Below are positions 6,895 to 14,700 of a DNA stretch of 25,035 nucleotides, piece after piece. The stretch lies in NCBI GenBank assembly GCA_030064695.1, contig JASHYV010000169.1, positions 1-25,035 on the forward strand, in the 5' to 3' direction. The notes below the pieces were generated by a model. It was not told the origin of the DNA. It saw only the letters and a list, made by a program, of their open reading frames with translations, and ran no database searches. Source of the stretch: Thermoplasmata archaeon (GTDB lineage: Archaea; Thermoplasmatota; Thermoplasmata; UBA184). The stretch's first letter is position 1, and every line of letters begins with the position of its first letter. The position numbers and the translations under genes were made by a program.

Positions 6895-6972
6895 GGCTCC
6901 GGGTCCATCTGGGTCCGGGCCCTTCTCGGGGGTCCGGGTCACGGAGTTACGGGTCCGCGCCCAGCGCCGGCG

Positions 6973-6995
6973 GGGGAGGGGCGTTCTCCCTCCCC
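6973..6995 (+). repeat. G-rich hairpin between two genes
   Basis: GGGGAGGG and CCCTCCCC form an 8-bp stem around the 7-nt loop GCGTTCT. It sits between the stop at 6894 and the TATA-like box at 7003, so it could help end the upstream transcript. No T tract follows, and G-tract composition alone may explain it. Confidence 0.3.
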
Positions 6996-7002
6996 TGCCC
7001 TC

Positions 7003-7010
7003 CCTTAAGC
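7003..7010 (+). promoter_or_regulatory. TATA-like box of the VOC gene at 7039
   Basis: CCTTAAGC is centred about 32 nt before ATG 7039 and 23 nt before an in-frame TTG at 7030. Other genes here show 25-36 nt, so ATG 7039 is favoured. Confidence 0.5.
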
Positions 7011-7038
7011 CCGTGGAGGGTTTCGGGCCTTGAAGACC

Positions 7039-7500
7039 ATGCTCGCGCTGGCGGACGTCGCCGTGGTAGTTTCGGACAAGGATGCAGCGGCACAGTGGTG
7101 GCAAGAGAAGTTCGGGTTCGGCGTGCACACCGTCGGCGAGACCACCGGGCACGCGCTGCTGGTCGCACCCCCGGGGGACGCGTTCGTCCTCCACCTCTGC
7201 GAGGGGTTCGCGCCGGTGGAGCCTGGAAACACGGGGATCGCGTTCATCACCGACGAGATCGTGAGCCTCGTCGACCGCCTGGACCGCGCCGGAGTGAAGA
7301 TCGTTCAGCGGCCCAGCGGCAAGGGATTCGGCGACATGGCGCAGTTCGAGGACTTGGATGGCAACGTCTTCTGGCTGGTCGGTGCCCCCGCCGCCTTCAT
7401 CCGCACCGAGGCCGCTCGACGCGCCCCGCCAGCGGGCCGCGGGACGAGGCGATCGGATAAGCCGCGCAAATCGTCGTCTTCGAATCGGCGTGCCAAATAA
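7039..7500 (+). CDS. VOC-superfamily protein with a basic tail
   Basis: A 153-residue protein. Residues 1-115 form one VOC unit: MLALADVAVVVSDKDAAAQWWQEKFGF opens it and MAQFEDLDGNVFWLVG closes it in the family's 'f.DpdGN.~~l' manner; TGHALLVAPPGDAFVLHL and GIAFITDEI are the inner strands. The last 35 residues are rich in Arg, Lys and Ser (RRAPPAGRGTRRSDKPRK and on) and probably disordered. No substrate can be named. An in-frame TTG nine bases upstream (7030) could be used instead. It is convergent with the peptidase-like gene; the 116 nt between their stops hold only a 12-bp direct repeat of no evident role. Confidence 0.82.
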   Translation: MLALADVAVVVSDKDAAAQWWQEKFGFGVHTVGETTGHALLVAPPGDAFVLHLCEGFAPVEPGNTGIAFITDEIVSLVDRLDRAGVKIVQRPSGKGFGDMAQFEDLDGNVFWLVGAPAAFIRTEAARRAPPAGRGTRRSDKPRKSSSSNRRAK

Positions 7501-7616
7501 CCGGACCGCCGGTACCAGGTCGTGGCGAGCGACCGCCACCGGACCGCCGCACGGTTGGGCCCACGATCGGCCCCGACCCGGCCGGCTTCGAGCGGGCGGC
7601 TCTCCTTCGAAGGACC

Positions 7617-8498
7617 CTAGGTCGAGTGGGCCTGCAGAAAGTCGCCCACGAGCCGCAGATAGTCGGCGCGCTCCTCCCAGAAGCTCAGGTGGGAGCTCCG
7701 GGCGAAGATCTTGAGTCGAGAGTCCGGGATCCGGGAGTGGATCCGGGCGCCCACGTTGGGGGTCACCTCGTCGTACCGGCCATGGACGATCAGGCTGGGT
7801 ACGGAGATGCGGGAGAGTTCGTCGCTGAAGTCGATGTTCCGGATGTTCCCCACGATCGTGAACTCGTTCGGCCCGTTCATCGTTTCGTACACCGGTCGGC
7901 TCATCTTTGCGAGCGCCGAAGCCACTCCCTCCGGCCAGGGCCGGAGCCGGCAGATGTGCCGCCGGTAGAACTCCATCATCGCCTCCTCGTAGCGAGGGTG
8001 GGTGTACTCGCCGCGGCGCCCATAGTGGCGGAGCACGGCTTGGACCCGAGCCGGCAGTTCCCTCACGAGGCGCTGCATCTCCCGAACGGTGTACGGCACA
8101 TCGCAGAGCCCTCCGACCGACGTCAAGGAGGCCAGGCGATCCGGTCGGCGCGCGGCGTAGTGCAGCGCGAGCATCCCTCCGTAGCTGGAGCCCATGAGGT
8201 GGATCCGTTTCGCGCGCAGGGAGTCCACCACGAGGTCGAGCACGCGCAGATCGTGTTCGTGCGTGTACAGGTCTCTCCCCTCGGGGAGGTCCGACCTACC
8301 GCATCCGAGGGCGTCGTAGAAGATGACCCGGAAGCCCCGGCGTACGAGGTCGGCATGGGGAAGCAGGTAGTCGTGCGTGGAACCGGGGCCTCCGTGTACG
8401 CAGAGGAGGGGAGGGGCCCGGCCCCTCGGACCGAAGGAGCGGACGTAGATCCGGTACCCATCGACCTTGACGTAGCCCGGCGTCGAGGAGTCGGGCAT
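7617..8498 (-). CDS. Alpha/beta hydrolase, proline-iminopeptidase-like
   Basis: A 293-residue protein close to the proline iminopeptidase branch of alpha/beta hydrolases. VHGGPGSTHDYLLPH (34-48) carries the HGGPG oxyanion motif, YDALGCGRSD (61-70) follows, GSSYGGMLALHYA has nucleophile Ser105, HGRYDEVTP has Asp243 and RSSHLSFWEE has His270. Relatives release N-terminal proline or hydrolyse amides and esters; the exact substrate is open. A lid region lies at about 135-225. It starts 16 nt after the zinc-ribbon gene stop, preceded by GAGGATC as a modest Shine-Dalgarno, so the two are likely one operon. Longer in-frame extension upstream is rejected because it overlaps that gene. Confidence 0.87.
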   Translation of the reverse strand: MPDSSTPGYVKVDGYRIYVRSFGPRGRAPPLLCVHGGPGSTHDYLLPHADLVRRGFRVIFYDALGCGRSDLPEGRDLYTHEHDLRVLDLVVDSLRAKRIHLMGSSYGGMLALHYAARRPDRLASLTSVGGLCDVPYTVREMQRLVRELPARVQAVLRHYGRRGEYTHPRYEEAMMEFYRRHICRLRPWPEGVASALAKMSRPVYETMNGPNEFTIVGNIRNIDFSDELSRISVPSLIVHGRYDEVTPNVGARIHSRIPDSRLKIFARSSHLSFWEERADYLRLVGDFLQAHST

Positions 8499-8514
8499 CC
8501 GCGTCGGATCCTCG

Positions 8515-9081
8515 CTACGAGATGGGCGCGCCGCACACCCGGCAGAATCGGGAGGCCCGGCCGCTGGTGACGGAGCCGCAGCGCTGGCAGCCGACGGAGG
8601 GGGTGGTCTCGATCGTTTCCGATCCGTCGAGCGCGGCCCGGCAGCTGCGACAGTACTTCGATCCGGCCCCGGTCGTGATGGTCCCGCACCGGTTGCAGGC
8701 CTGGACGTCCGACAAAGAGAGGCCCGCGTCCGGCGGGCGGAACCCGGGCGGGGCTTCGGACCAGGGCGCCGACCTCGAGGGAGTGGGTGCATATCCCGGC
8801 GGCAACGGGGCCGGGAGGATGGGACGGTTCGGGCCCGGGTCGGCGTCGATCGTGAATCCCGCCAGCCCGAACCAGCCCGGGAACGGCGATCCGCCGTAGT
8901 AATCGACGGCCATCTGAACCCAGCGGACGCTCACGTAGAACCCGAACAGGAAGACGAGCCCGAACAGCAGTCCGAGCAGAAAGCCCCCGGCCCCGAGAAC
9001 GGCCGTGAACAGGGCCACGACGAGGATCCAGACGCCGATCGTGACCGCCGCCATCGTCTTCACGTAGCTGGAATAGTACAT
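8515..9081 (-). CDS. Membrane protein with two C-terminal double-CxxC zinc ribbons
   Basis: A 188-residue protein with three parts. Two hydrophobic helices (about 10-30 and 32-52) form a hairpin. A proline-rich linker follows (about 80-120). The end has two zinc ribbons, Cys129/132/144/147 (CNRCG...YCRSC) and Cys165/168/180/183 (CQRCG...FCRVC), each C-x2-C-x11-C-x2-C, so two zinc ions are expected. This is a common archaeal layout, probably with the ribbons in the cytoplasm. Function is unknown. The short start at 9081 is set by a TATA-like box 28 nt upstream. The hydrolase gene follows in the same operon. Confidence 0.8.
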   Translation of the reverse strand: MYYSSYVKTMAAVTIGVWILVVALFTAVLGAGGFLLGLLFGLVFLFGFYVSVRWVQMAVDYYGGSPFPGWFGLAGFTIDADPGPNRPILPAPLPPGYAPTPSRSAPWSEAPPGFRPPDAGLSLSDVQACNRCGTITTGAGSKYCRSCRAALDGSETIETTPSVGCQRCGSVTSGRASRFCRVCGAPIS

Positions 9082-9104
9082 CGGGGAGCCCCATCGAGCG
9101 GGGG

Positions 9105-9114
9105 TTCTTATGGG
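9105..9114 (-). promoter_or_regulatory. TATA-like box of the zinc-ribbon/hydrolase operon
   Basis: On the minus strand CCCATAAGAA is centred 28 nt before ATG 9081; no Shine-Dalgarno sequence precedes that ATG, as expected for a leaderless message. Confidence 0.6.
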
Positions 9115-9146
9115 TCGTGGCGGGGCCACGTTCGTGGCCCGGTCCG

Positions 9147-10073
9147 TCAGGCGCTCGACCGACGGGCCAGCCAGGTCCTCGTGAACTTCAGATTCTCCTC
9201 GAGACCGAGCGAGCCCTCCCACGGCTCGAGCGCCTTCGGCAGCGGCCTCCCCTCCGGAGCCTCCGCCGCGCGCAGCACGCCGGTCAGGTAGCCCCGGGCC
9301 TCCTCCACCCCGTCGGTCCCGCCCACCGGTCCGTGGCCGGGCACCACCCGCTCGGCCCCCAGGCGATCGATCTCGTCCAGCACGGCGAGCCAGTGGATCG
9401 GGTCCCCGGACTGCATGCTCGGCTGGACCCCGACACAGACGAGGTCGCCGGCATAGGCGATCCGTTCCCGAGGCAGGAAGAGCAGCGCGTCGGCCTCGGT
9501 GTGCCCCGCGCCGAAGGAGAGCAGCTGACCGCCGCGGGTACCGGGCAGCTCCAGTCGGGTCTCGAACGTGCGGTCCGGGATCACGACCCGGAGCCCGTCC
9601 AGGGACTCCAGGATGGAGCGGTTCATGCCGAGGAACCACTCGAGCTCGCGTCGGGCGGCTTCGGTCGGAGCCCGATCCCGCCGCTCGGACAGCTCCCGAA
9701 GGTCTCGCTCCAGGTTCTCCCGCGTGAGCTCGGCCTTTCGCTCGTCCTGCGAGGCGAGCATGATCTCCCGGGTCCGACGCGTGGCCCAGATCGGGATCTT
9801 CTCGAAGACCTGGTTGCCGAGGAAGTGGTCGAGGTGCCAGTGGCTGTTCGCCGCCAGCGTCGGCGGGCCCCGAAGTCGGGCCTCGCTCCACGCCGCGAGG
9901 TCCCGGGCCGAGGTCGGCGTGAGTCCGGGGTCGAACACCAGTCGGTCCCCCCCGAGGTCGAGCACGGCGGCGTTGCTCACGCCCGCCCCTCCCATCTGGG
10001 CGATGCCCGCCCACACCCCGTCGTCGAGCTCCTGGAAGCGGTAGTGCGGAGTTCGTCCGGGTTCCTGCGGCAT
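9147..10073 (-). CDS. Metallo-beta-lactamase-fold hydrolase
   Basis: A 308-residue protein with the full metal site of the fold: NSHWHLDH (His78, His80, Asp82, His83), GAGHTEADALLFLP (His191), YAGDLV (Asp210) and VPGHGPVGG (His247). Two metal ions, usually zinc, should bind. An inserted charged helical region (about 100-150, rich in Arg/Glu) lies between the first motif and the second half. Family members hydrolyse beta-lactams, lactones, thioesters or phosphoesters; which applies is not visible. It is the second gene of a pair, 19 nt after the HExxH gene with a weak GAGG Shine-Dalgarno. No signal peptide is seen, so it should be cytoplasmic. Confidence 0.87.
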   Translation of the reverse strand: MPQEPGRTPHYRFQELDDGVWAGIAQMGGAGVSNAAVLDLGGDRLVFDPGLTPTSARDLAAWSEARLRGPPTLAANSHWHLDHFLGNQVFEKIPIWATRRTREIMLASQDERKAELTRENLERDLRELSERRDRAPTEAARRELEWFLGMNRSILESLDGLRVVIPDRTFETRLELPGTRGGQLLSFGAGHTEADALLFLPRERIAYAGDLVCVGVQPSMQSGDPIHWLAVLDEIDRLGAERVVPGHGPVGGTDGVEEARGYLTGVLRAAEAPEGRPLPKALEPWEGSLGLEENLKFTRTWLARRSSA

Positions 10074-10092
10074 CGATGCGACCTCGTCGCGA

Positions 10093-10632
10093 CTACTTCT
10101 TCAAGCGTCGCCGGTGCGCGACCCGCCGCGGACGCTTCGGAGCCACACCGCAGCGACGGGCCAGCCGCCGGAGCTCCTTCGGAGTGATCCATTCCACACG
10201 GAGGTAGTCCAGGATCTCGCGGTCCTTCATGCCGATCCGCCGCGCCTCCTTCACCGTGAACCGGTACGCCTCGATCTCGGACGGGGCGTCGACGTAGGAG
10301 AGCTTCGGGTAGAACAGCGGCCGGCCCCGCTGGAACTGCCGTACGTGGCAGAGCTCGTGGACCAGGTCGAGATAGACCGTCCGGAACTCGCTGTTCTCGA
10401 GATGGTTGGTACTGATGAGAAGATGCCCGTCGACGTCGCTCGTGCCCATGTAGCCGAAGCGCGCCGAGAAGAACTCGACCTTCTGGGCGCGCAGCACGCG
10501 CGCCGTGCGGGCCCCGAACAGGCTGCGGACCGCGGGGTTCTGCTCGAACCCGCGGAAGAAGCGCGTGAACGGATGGAGCCGGGTGGGCGCGTTCCGCTCG
10601 ATGCTGACCCCGAGGCTCGACTCGCGCGTCAT
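10093..10632 (-). CDS. Putative HExxH zinc metalloprotein with a basic tail
   Basis: A 179-residue protein. LDLVHELCHVRQF (88-100) holds the HExxH zinc site (His92, Glu93, His96), and SEIEAYRFTVKEA (118-130) supplies a likely third ligand (Glu119 or Glu121), the gluzincin-like spacing also seen in short minimal metallopeptidase domains. Upstream strands (AQKVEFFSARFGYMG, GHLLISTNHL) would form the usual beta edge. The last 20 residues are Arg/Lys-rich, as if to bind nucleic acid or acidic partners. It may be a protease or only metal-binding. Start chosen at ATG 10632; the A/T-richer TCTTTGTG near 10660 is a weak promoter candidate. It leads the operon with the metallo-beta-lactamase-fold gene. 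Confidence 0.68.
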   Translation of the reverse strand: MTRESSLGVSIERNAPTRLHPFTRFFRGFEQNPAVRSLFGARTARVLRAQKVEFFSARFGYMGTSDVDGHLLISTNHLENSEFRTVYLDLVHELCHVRQFQRGRPLFYPKLSYVDAPSEIEAYRFTVKEARRIGMKDREILDYLRVEWITPKELRRLARRCGVAPKRPRRVAHRRRLKK

Positions 10633-10753
10633 CGGCTCCCGCGGCGAGGAGTTGGAGCACAAAGACGCTTCGCCCGCCCGGGTTCGGCAGTCGGGCGTGC
10701 CAGCAGCGACGTGGGGCTCGAGAACGGAGCCTCGTTTCTGAGGCGGGAGGGGT

Positions 10754-11629
10754 TCAAAGCTGGTCGGCGATCCAGCCTTGCGCGACCGGCACACGGTCCA
10801 GGTACATCGTGATGTGCCCCTCCCCGGAGGGAAGGTGGGCCTCGACGCCGGGAATCCGAGCGGCCAGCCAACGGCCGTGGGAGACCGGCACGAACCGATC
10901 CTGGTCCCCGTGCCAGAGCTGAACCGGGACCCGGATCGAGGCGAGCTCGAACCCCCACGGCCGGACGCCGGCGAGACTGTCGTCGCGAACTCCGGCCCAT
11001 CCGTGGCGCAGCGCCTCGCGTCCCTGCACGATGAAGAAGGCCACGAGGTCGTCGGTCAGTCGGGCCTGATCGACGGGAGAACAGAGCGTGCGGAGGAACC
11101 CCCGTAGGATGTCGGGCGTCGCGTCCGCCATCTGGCGGGCCTCTTCGGCGCTCTTCGTCTCCCAGCTCGCCGGATCCCGGAGCATCAGCTCAAAGTCCTC
11201 TCGATTCGCCTCGCCGGCGCCCTCCATCGGATCCAGGCCCTCTGCGGGGTACGGCGCGACCCCGGCTACCGACGCGGCCGCCACGATCCGGGGACCGAGT
11301 CGGGCGGCGCAGGCCAAGGCCGGAGCACCTCCGCCGGAATGCCCCCATACTCCGAACCGGTCCAGCCCGAGGTGATCCGCGATCGTCGCGACGTCATCGG
11401 CCGCGTCGCCGATCGAGCGGCCCCGCTGCTCCGACGATCCCCCGTAGCCGGGCCGGTCGTACGACAGCAGGCGGACCCGCTGGCGTCGCGCGGCCTCGAT
11501 GTGGAGGGGGTGCATGATCCGCGAGCCCGGGGTGCCGTGCAGGCCGAAGACCGGCACGCCGTGGGCATCTCCGTCCTCGCGGACGCGTAGGGTCCGGCCC
11601 CCCGGACGCTGGACGTCGAAATCCCGCAT
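10754..11629 (-). CDS. Alpha/beta hydrolase
   Basis: A 291-residue alpha/beta-hydrolase-fold protein. GLHGTPGSRIMH (29-40) has the HG oxyanion motif, YDRPGYGGSS (57-66) follows, WGHSGGGAPALA gives nucleophile Ser98, WHGDQDRFVPV gives the acid Asp and GEGHITMYLD the catalytic His near residue 275. The HGTPGSR start and GHSGGG elbow are typical of a large group of uncharacterised soil-microbe hydrolases. A helical lid spans about 130-220. It is a single-gene unit with a TATA-like box upstream, divergent from the hotdog thioesterase 113 nt away. Substrate unknown. Confidence 0.87.
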   Translation of the reverse strand: MRDFDVQRPGGRTLRVREDGDAHGVPVFGLHGTPGSRIMHPLHIEAARRQRVRLLSYDRPGYGGSSEQRGRSIGDAADDVATIADHLGLDRFGVWGHSGGGAPALACAARLGPRIVAAASVAGVAPYPAEGLDPMEGAGEANREDFELMLRDPASWETKSAEEARQMADATPDILRGFLRTLCSPVDQARLTDDLVAFFIVQGREALRHGWAGVRDDSLAGVRPWGFELASIRVPVQLWHGDQDRFVPVSHGRWLAARIPGVEAHLPSGEGHITMYLDRVPVAQGWIADQL

Positions 11630-11655
11630 CGCCGGTACCCCGAATCGACTTCCAG

Positions 11656-11666
11656 TACATATGAGA
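11656..11666 (-). promoter_or_regulatory. TATA-like box of the alpha/beta hydrolase at 10754
   Basis: On the minus strand CTCATATGTAC is centred about 31 nt before ATG 11629. It is one of the most A/T-rich spots in this divergent gap. Confidence 0.55.
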
Positions 11667-11708
11667 GGAATCGGTCGAGGGTGAAGCGGCCCGTGGGCCC
11701 CGGGAGCA

Positions 11709-11718
11709 CGGATAAGCC
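11709..11718 (+). promoter_or_regulatory. TATA-like box of the hotdog thioesterase
   Basis: CGGATAAGCC is centred 29 nt before ATG 11743 with no Shine-Dalgarno, predicting a leaderless transcript. Confidence 0.55.
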
Positions 11719-11742
11719 GCCCCCGCTGTCCCCCGGCCTTCG

Positions 11743-12258
11743 ATGACCGGGACGGAGTCGCCACGGGAACGGACGGTGAAGTGGAGCGACCCCGCCGTGC
11801 TCGCCGCTTCGGCCCGTGGAATGAGCGGGTTGGACGCGCTCCGGGCCATGGTCCGCGGCGAGCTTCCGCCCCCGCCGATCGCCGAGTTGCTCGCGATGCG
11901 GCTCCTCGAGGTAGAGCCCTCCCGCGCGGTGTTCGAGTTCCTGCCGGCGGAGTTCGAGTACAGCCCACTCGGCACCGTGCACGGAGGCATCCTCACCGTG
12001 CTCCTGGACTCCGCGATGGGGTGTGCGTTCCATACCACGCTCCCCGCCGGTGTCTCGTACACGACGCTGGAGCTCAAGGTCAACTTCGTCCGCCCGGTCG
12101 TGGTGCAGTCCGGGCCGATGCGCGCTGAGGGCCGGGTCGTGCATCCCGGCAGCACCGTGGGCACCGCCGAGGCACGACTCACCGATGCACGGGGCGTGCT
12201 CTACGCCCACTCGACCTGTACCGTACTGACGCGGCCGCCCCGATCGAGGCCGGACTGA
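11743..12258 (+). CDS. Hotdog-fold thioesterase, PaaI-like
   Basis: A 171-residue protein with a PaaI-type hotdog domain from about residue 45. LGTVHGGILTVLLDSAMGCAFHTTLP contains the family core 'G.vHGG.l..l.D.a.g.A', with the Asp as the probable catalytic acid on the central helix; YTTLELKVNFVRPV, MRAEGRVVHPGSTVGTAEARLTDARG and YAHSTCTVL are the strands of the sheet. Such enzymes hydrolyse acyl-CoA thioesters, often aromatic or toxic ones, in the cytoplasm. An extra N-terminal helix region (1-40) precedes the domain. The gene converges with the VOC gene, 13 nt between stops. Confidence 0.87.
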   Translation: MTGTESPRERTVKWSDPAVLAASARGMSGLDALRAMVRGELPPPPIAELLAMRLLEVEPSRAVFEFLPAEFEYSPLGTVHGGILTVLLDSAMGCAFHTTLPAGVSYTTLELKVNFVRPVVVQSGPMRAEGRVVHPGSTVGTAEARLTDARGVLYAHSTCTVLTRPPRSRPD

Positions 12259-12271
12259 AGGGGACGCCGGA

Positions 12272-12661
12272 TCAGTCGACGCGGTTCGAGATCAGGAACT
12301 CGTTCCCGTCCGGGTCCGCGAACGCCGCGCGCCAGAACTTACCCTTGGGCGTGTCGAACTCCGTCGGCGGCACGGTGACCGAGCCGCCGCGCTTCGTGAT
12401 CTCCGCGCAGGCCTCCCGGGGGTCGGCGGTCCGGAAGACAACGCCCGAGACCGTGCCGGGTTCCCGGCCCTCCTCGCCCGGCGCCATCACGTGCATCGTC
12501 AGGAGCGTCGTCGTGCCCGGGAGCGCGAAGACGACCCGACGCAGCTGCTCGTTGAAGGCGACCTCCTGAAGTCCCAGGACGTCCCGGTAGAACGCCCGGG
12601 ACCGCGCGGGATCGCGGATGTGCAGGGTGATCGCGTGGACTCCAGTGACGACGTCGGGCAT
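12272..12661 (-). CDS. VOC-superfamily protein
   Basis: A 129-residue single VOC unit. GVHAITLHIRDPARSRAFYRDVLGLQEVAF (7-36) is the canonical first module with His9 as a possible metal ligand; FWRAAFADPDGNEFLISNRVD ends the second module with the 'f.DPdGN.f.l' signature. The middle strands (RVVFALPGTTTLLTMHVM, GVVFRTADPREACAEITKRGG) fit the fold. It resembles the widespread 'glyoxalase/bleomycin resistance' group with no fixed substrate. A TATA-like box lies 27 nt before its ATG. Confidence 0.87.
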   Translation of the reverse strand: MPDVVTGVHAITLHIRDPARSRAFYRDVLGLQEVAFNEQLRRVVFALPGTTTLLTMHVMAPGEEGREPGTVSGVVFRTADPREACAEITKRGGSVTVPPTEFDTPKGKFWRAAFADPDGNEFLISNRVD

Positions 12662-12682
12662 GGTCCCGGGATGCGCGTCCTG

Positions 12683-12692
12683 CGGTTAAGCT
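12683..12692 (-). promoter_or_regulatory. TATA-like box of the VOC gene at 12272
   Basis: On the minus strand AGCTTAACCG is centred about 27 nt before ATG 12661, giving a leaderless start. Confidence 0.55.
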
Positions 12693-12764
12693 GTCGGGAG
12701 GTCGAGGAGTGCGGTCCACCGGTCTCGGCCGCCATGACCCGCGCCTCGGATCGACTCGCGGGAG

Positions 12765-12774
12765 GGTTCATAGG
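12765..12774 (+). promoter_or_regulatory. TATA-like box of the chorismate mutase-prephenate dehydrogenase gene
   Basis: GGTTCATAGG is centred 25 nt before ATG 12795. It excludes upstream in-frame starts in the same frame. Confidence 0.6.
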
Positions 12775-12794
12775 GGCCACCGACTGGGGTAGTC

Positions 12795-13916
12795 ATGACC
12801 CGGTCCCGCGCGGGGCTCGAAGCGCTCCGTCGCGAGATCGCCGAGCTGGATCGGGAATTGGCCCGCACGATCTCCCGGCGGCTTGCGCTCGCTCGTCAGG
12901 TGGGCCGCCGAAAGGCGGGGCTCGGGGTTTCCACCCGGGACTTCGGCGTCGAGGCCGAGGTGCTGCATCGCTGGCGGACCGAGCTCGGTCGCGCGGGCAT
13001 TCCCACCGGTCGGGCCGAGGCCCTCGCGCGGTGGCTGATCGAGGAATCGGTGCGCGTCCAGGACGAGGTGCGCGCCACGAGGCCGCGATCTCGGCCGGCG
13101 GCGATCGACATCGGCATCGTGGGAGGCGCCGGCGCGATGGGTTCCTGGCTGGCCGGGTTCTTCGAGGAGGACGGCCACCGGGTCGGCGTGGTGGATCCTC
13201 GGGCCACTCGCGGCGCGTGGCCCCGTTTCTCGAGCGTGGAGAGCGCGGCCACCCGCTCGCAGGTGTTGGTGTTCGCGACGCCGATCCGTTCGACCGACTC
13301 CCTGCTGCGCCGGGCGATCGCGACCGGGACCGATGCGGTGATCTTCGACGTGCTGAGCGTCAAGGCCCCGATCCTTCGCACGCTCAAGGCCGGGGCCGCG
13401 GCGGGACGCCGGGTGACCAGCGTGCATCCGATGTTCGGCCCTTCGGCCCGCTCGCTGTCGGGTCGCAATCTGCTGATCGTCTCGTGCGGGGTGCCCGAGG
13501 CGGACCGCACCGCCCGGGGGTTGTTCGCCCGGTCCGCGCTCTCGATCGGGGAGGTCCCGCTCGACCGGCACGACCTTCTCATCGCAGAGTCGCTCGGCCT
13601 GGCCCACGCCGTGAACCTGCTCTTCCTAGCGGCGCTCTCGGCCGATCCGGCGACGCCGCACGAGCTCGCGCAGGCCGCGAGCACGACCTTCCAGCGGCAG
13701 TCGACGCTGGCGAACGCCGTCGCCCGGGAGGGCCCCGAGCTCTATCTCGACATCCAGGCCATGAACCCGCACACCGCGGGCCTGTATCAGGACCTGAGGC
13801 TCGCGCTCGACCGGCTGGCGGGTCTCGTGGATCAGCGCGATCTGCGGGGCTTCGCCCGTCTGTTGGAGAGCGGTCGGGAGAAGATCGACCCGGGCGCCGA
13901 GCCGATGCGGGCGTGA
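12795..13916 (+). CDS. tyrA: Chorismate mutase-prephenate dehydrogenase fusion (tyrosine/phenylalanine pathway)
   Basis: A 373-residue bifunctional enzyme. Residues 1-92 are an AroQ-type chorismate mutase: three helices with LRREIAELDRELARTISRRLALARQVGRRKAG supplying the active-site Arg and Lys residues and IEES (82-85) the late Glu. It turns chorismate into prephenate. Residues 104-373 are prephenate dehydrogenase: IGIVGGAGAMGSWLAGFFEEDGH binds NAD(P) with Asp134 at the end of strand 2, VTSVHPMFGPS carries His211 at the catalytic site, and the helical half follows. It oxidises and decarboxylates prephenate to 4-hydroxyphenylpyruvate. Mutase-first fusion with TyrA is known in gammaproteobacteria and some archaea. 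It ends 9 nt from the convergent aldolase. Confidence 0.9.
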   Translation: MTRSRAGLEALRREIAELDRELARTISRRLALARQVGRRKAGLGVSTRDFGVEAEVLHRWRTELGRAGIPTGRAEALARWLIEESVRVQDEVRATRPRSRPAAIDIGIVGGAGAMGSWLAGFFEEDGHRVGVVDPRATRGAWPRFSSVESAATRSQVLVFATPIRSTDSLLRRAIATGTDAVIFDVLSVKAPILRTLKAGAAAGRRVTSVHPMFGPSARSLSGRNLLIVSCGVPEADRTARGLFARSALSIGEVPLDRHDLLIAESLGLAHAVNLLFLAALSADPATPHELAQAASTTFQRQSTLANAVAREGPELYLDIQAMNPHTAGLYQDLRLALDRLAGLVDQRDLRGFARLLESGREKIDPGAEPMRA

Positions 13917-13925
13917 GCGCGGGGT

Positions 13926-14675
13926 TCAATCGCCGAGGAACGCCCGGGCGCCCTGGATCAGGAATCGCAGGTCCGCTGCCAGAGAAATGAACCGGAAGCC
14001 GAGATCGACGGCGGCCCGCTTCTCCTCGGGGTCGATCACGAGGGTTCCCGGGATCTTCCCGTGACGGTCGCAGGCGGCCACGACCGTTCGCATCGCCTCC
14101 CGTACCGCCGGATTCTTCCGGTCGTCGACGAGCCCGAGACTGAGGGTCAGGTCCTGGGGGCCCACGAACAGGAGGTCGACGCCCTCGACCGCGGCGATCC
14201 GGTCGACGTTGTCGACCGCCTCCCGGGTCTCGATCTGGACCCCGACCATCGTCGCGGCGTTCGCGGTCCGGAGGTAGGTGCCGAGCTCCAAGCCGTAGCG
14301 CGACGCCGCCGCGGCGGCCGCCCCTCGGATCCCGTCGGGAGGGTACTTCGCGTAGGAGACGAGCGAGCGGGCCTGAGCTTCGGTGTTGACCAGCGGGGCG
14401 AGCACCCCGTACGCGCCGGCGTCCAACGCCTGCTTGACCAGGTACGGGTCGACGTTGCCGATCCGCACGAACGGCGCGGGCCCCTCCCGACCGAGGAGCG
14501 CCACGATCGCGGAGAGCGTCTCCGGGTTCACGGGGGCATGCTCGGTGTCGACCATGCACCAGTCGAAGCCGAGCGATCGCAGGACGTCGACCACGGGGAG
14601 CGACGCGGAGGCGATCCAGGTCCCGAACGACCGCGCGTTCGTCCCGAGGAGCCGCTCCTTGAGCGGGTTCTTCAT
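13926..14675 (-). CDS. HpcH/HpaI-family aldolase (2-keto-3-deoxy-sugar-acid aldolase-like)
   Basis: A 249-residue class II aldolase-like TIM barrel of the HpcH/HpaI family. FGTWIASASLPVVDVLRSLGFDWCMVDTEHAPV (17-49) opens the barrel with the typical DTEH motif; VRIGNVDPYLVKQALDAGAYGVLAPLVNT (70-98), RYGLELGTYLRTANAATMVGVQIET (about 127-151) with the metal-binding Glu, and GVDLLFVGPQDLTLSLG follow. A divalent metal binds through Glu and Asp, and pyruvate is released from a 2-keto-hydroxy acid. The preferred substrate is uncertain. It begins 25 nt after the secreted-protein gene and has no separate TATA-like box, so it is probably cotranscribed with it. Confidence 0.88.
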   Translation of the reverse strand: MKNPLKERLLGTNARSFGTWIASASLPVVDVLRSLGFDWCMVDTEHAPVNPETLSAIVALLGREGPAPFVRIGNVDPYLVKQALDAGAYGVLAPLVNTEAQARSLVSYAKYPPDGIRGAAAAAASRYGLELGTYLRTANAATMVGVQIETREAVDNVDRIAAVEGVDLLFVGPQDLTLSLGLVDDRKNPAVREAMRTVVAACDRHGKIPGTLVIDPEEKRAAVDLGFRFISLAADLRFLIQGARAFLGD

Positions 14676-14700
14676 GCGGGACCGCGGAGGGCCGCCGCCC

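Noticed and set aside
7500..7549. 12-bp direct repeat ACCGGACCGCCG at 7500-7511 and 7538-7549
   Set aside because: Only two copies between convergent genes, G+C-rich, with no CRISPR-like spacing or mobile-element ends.
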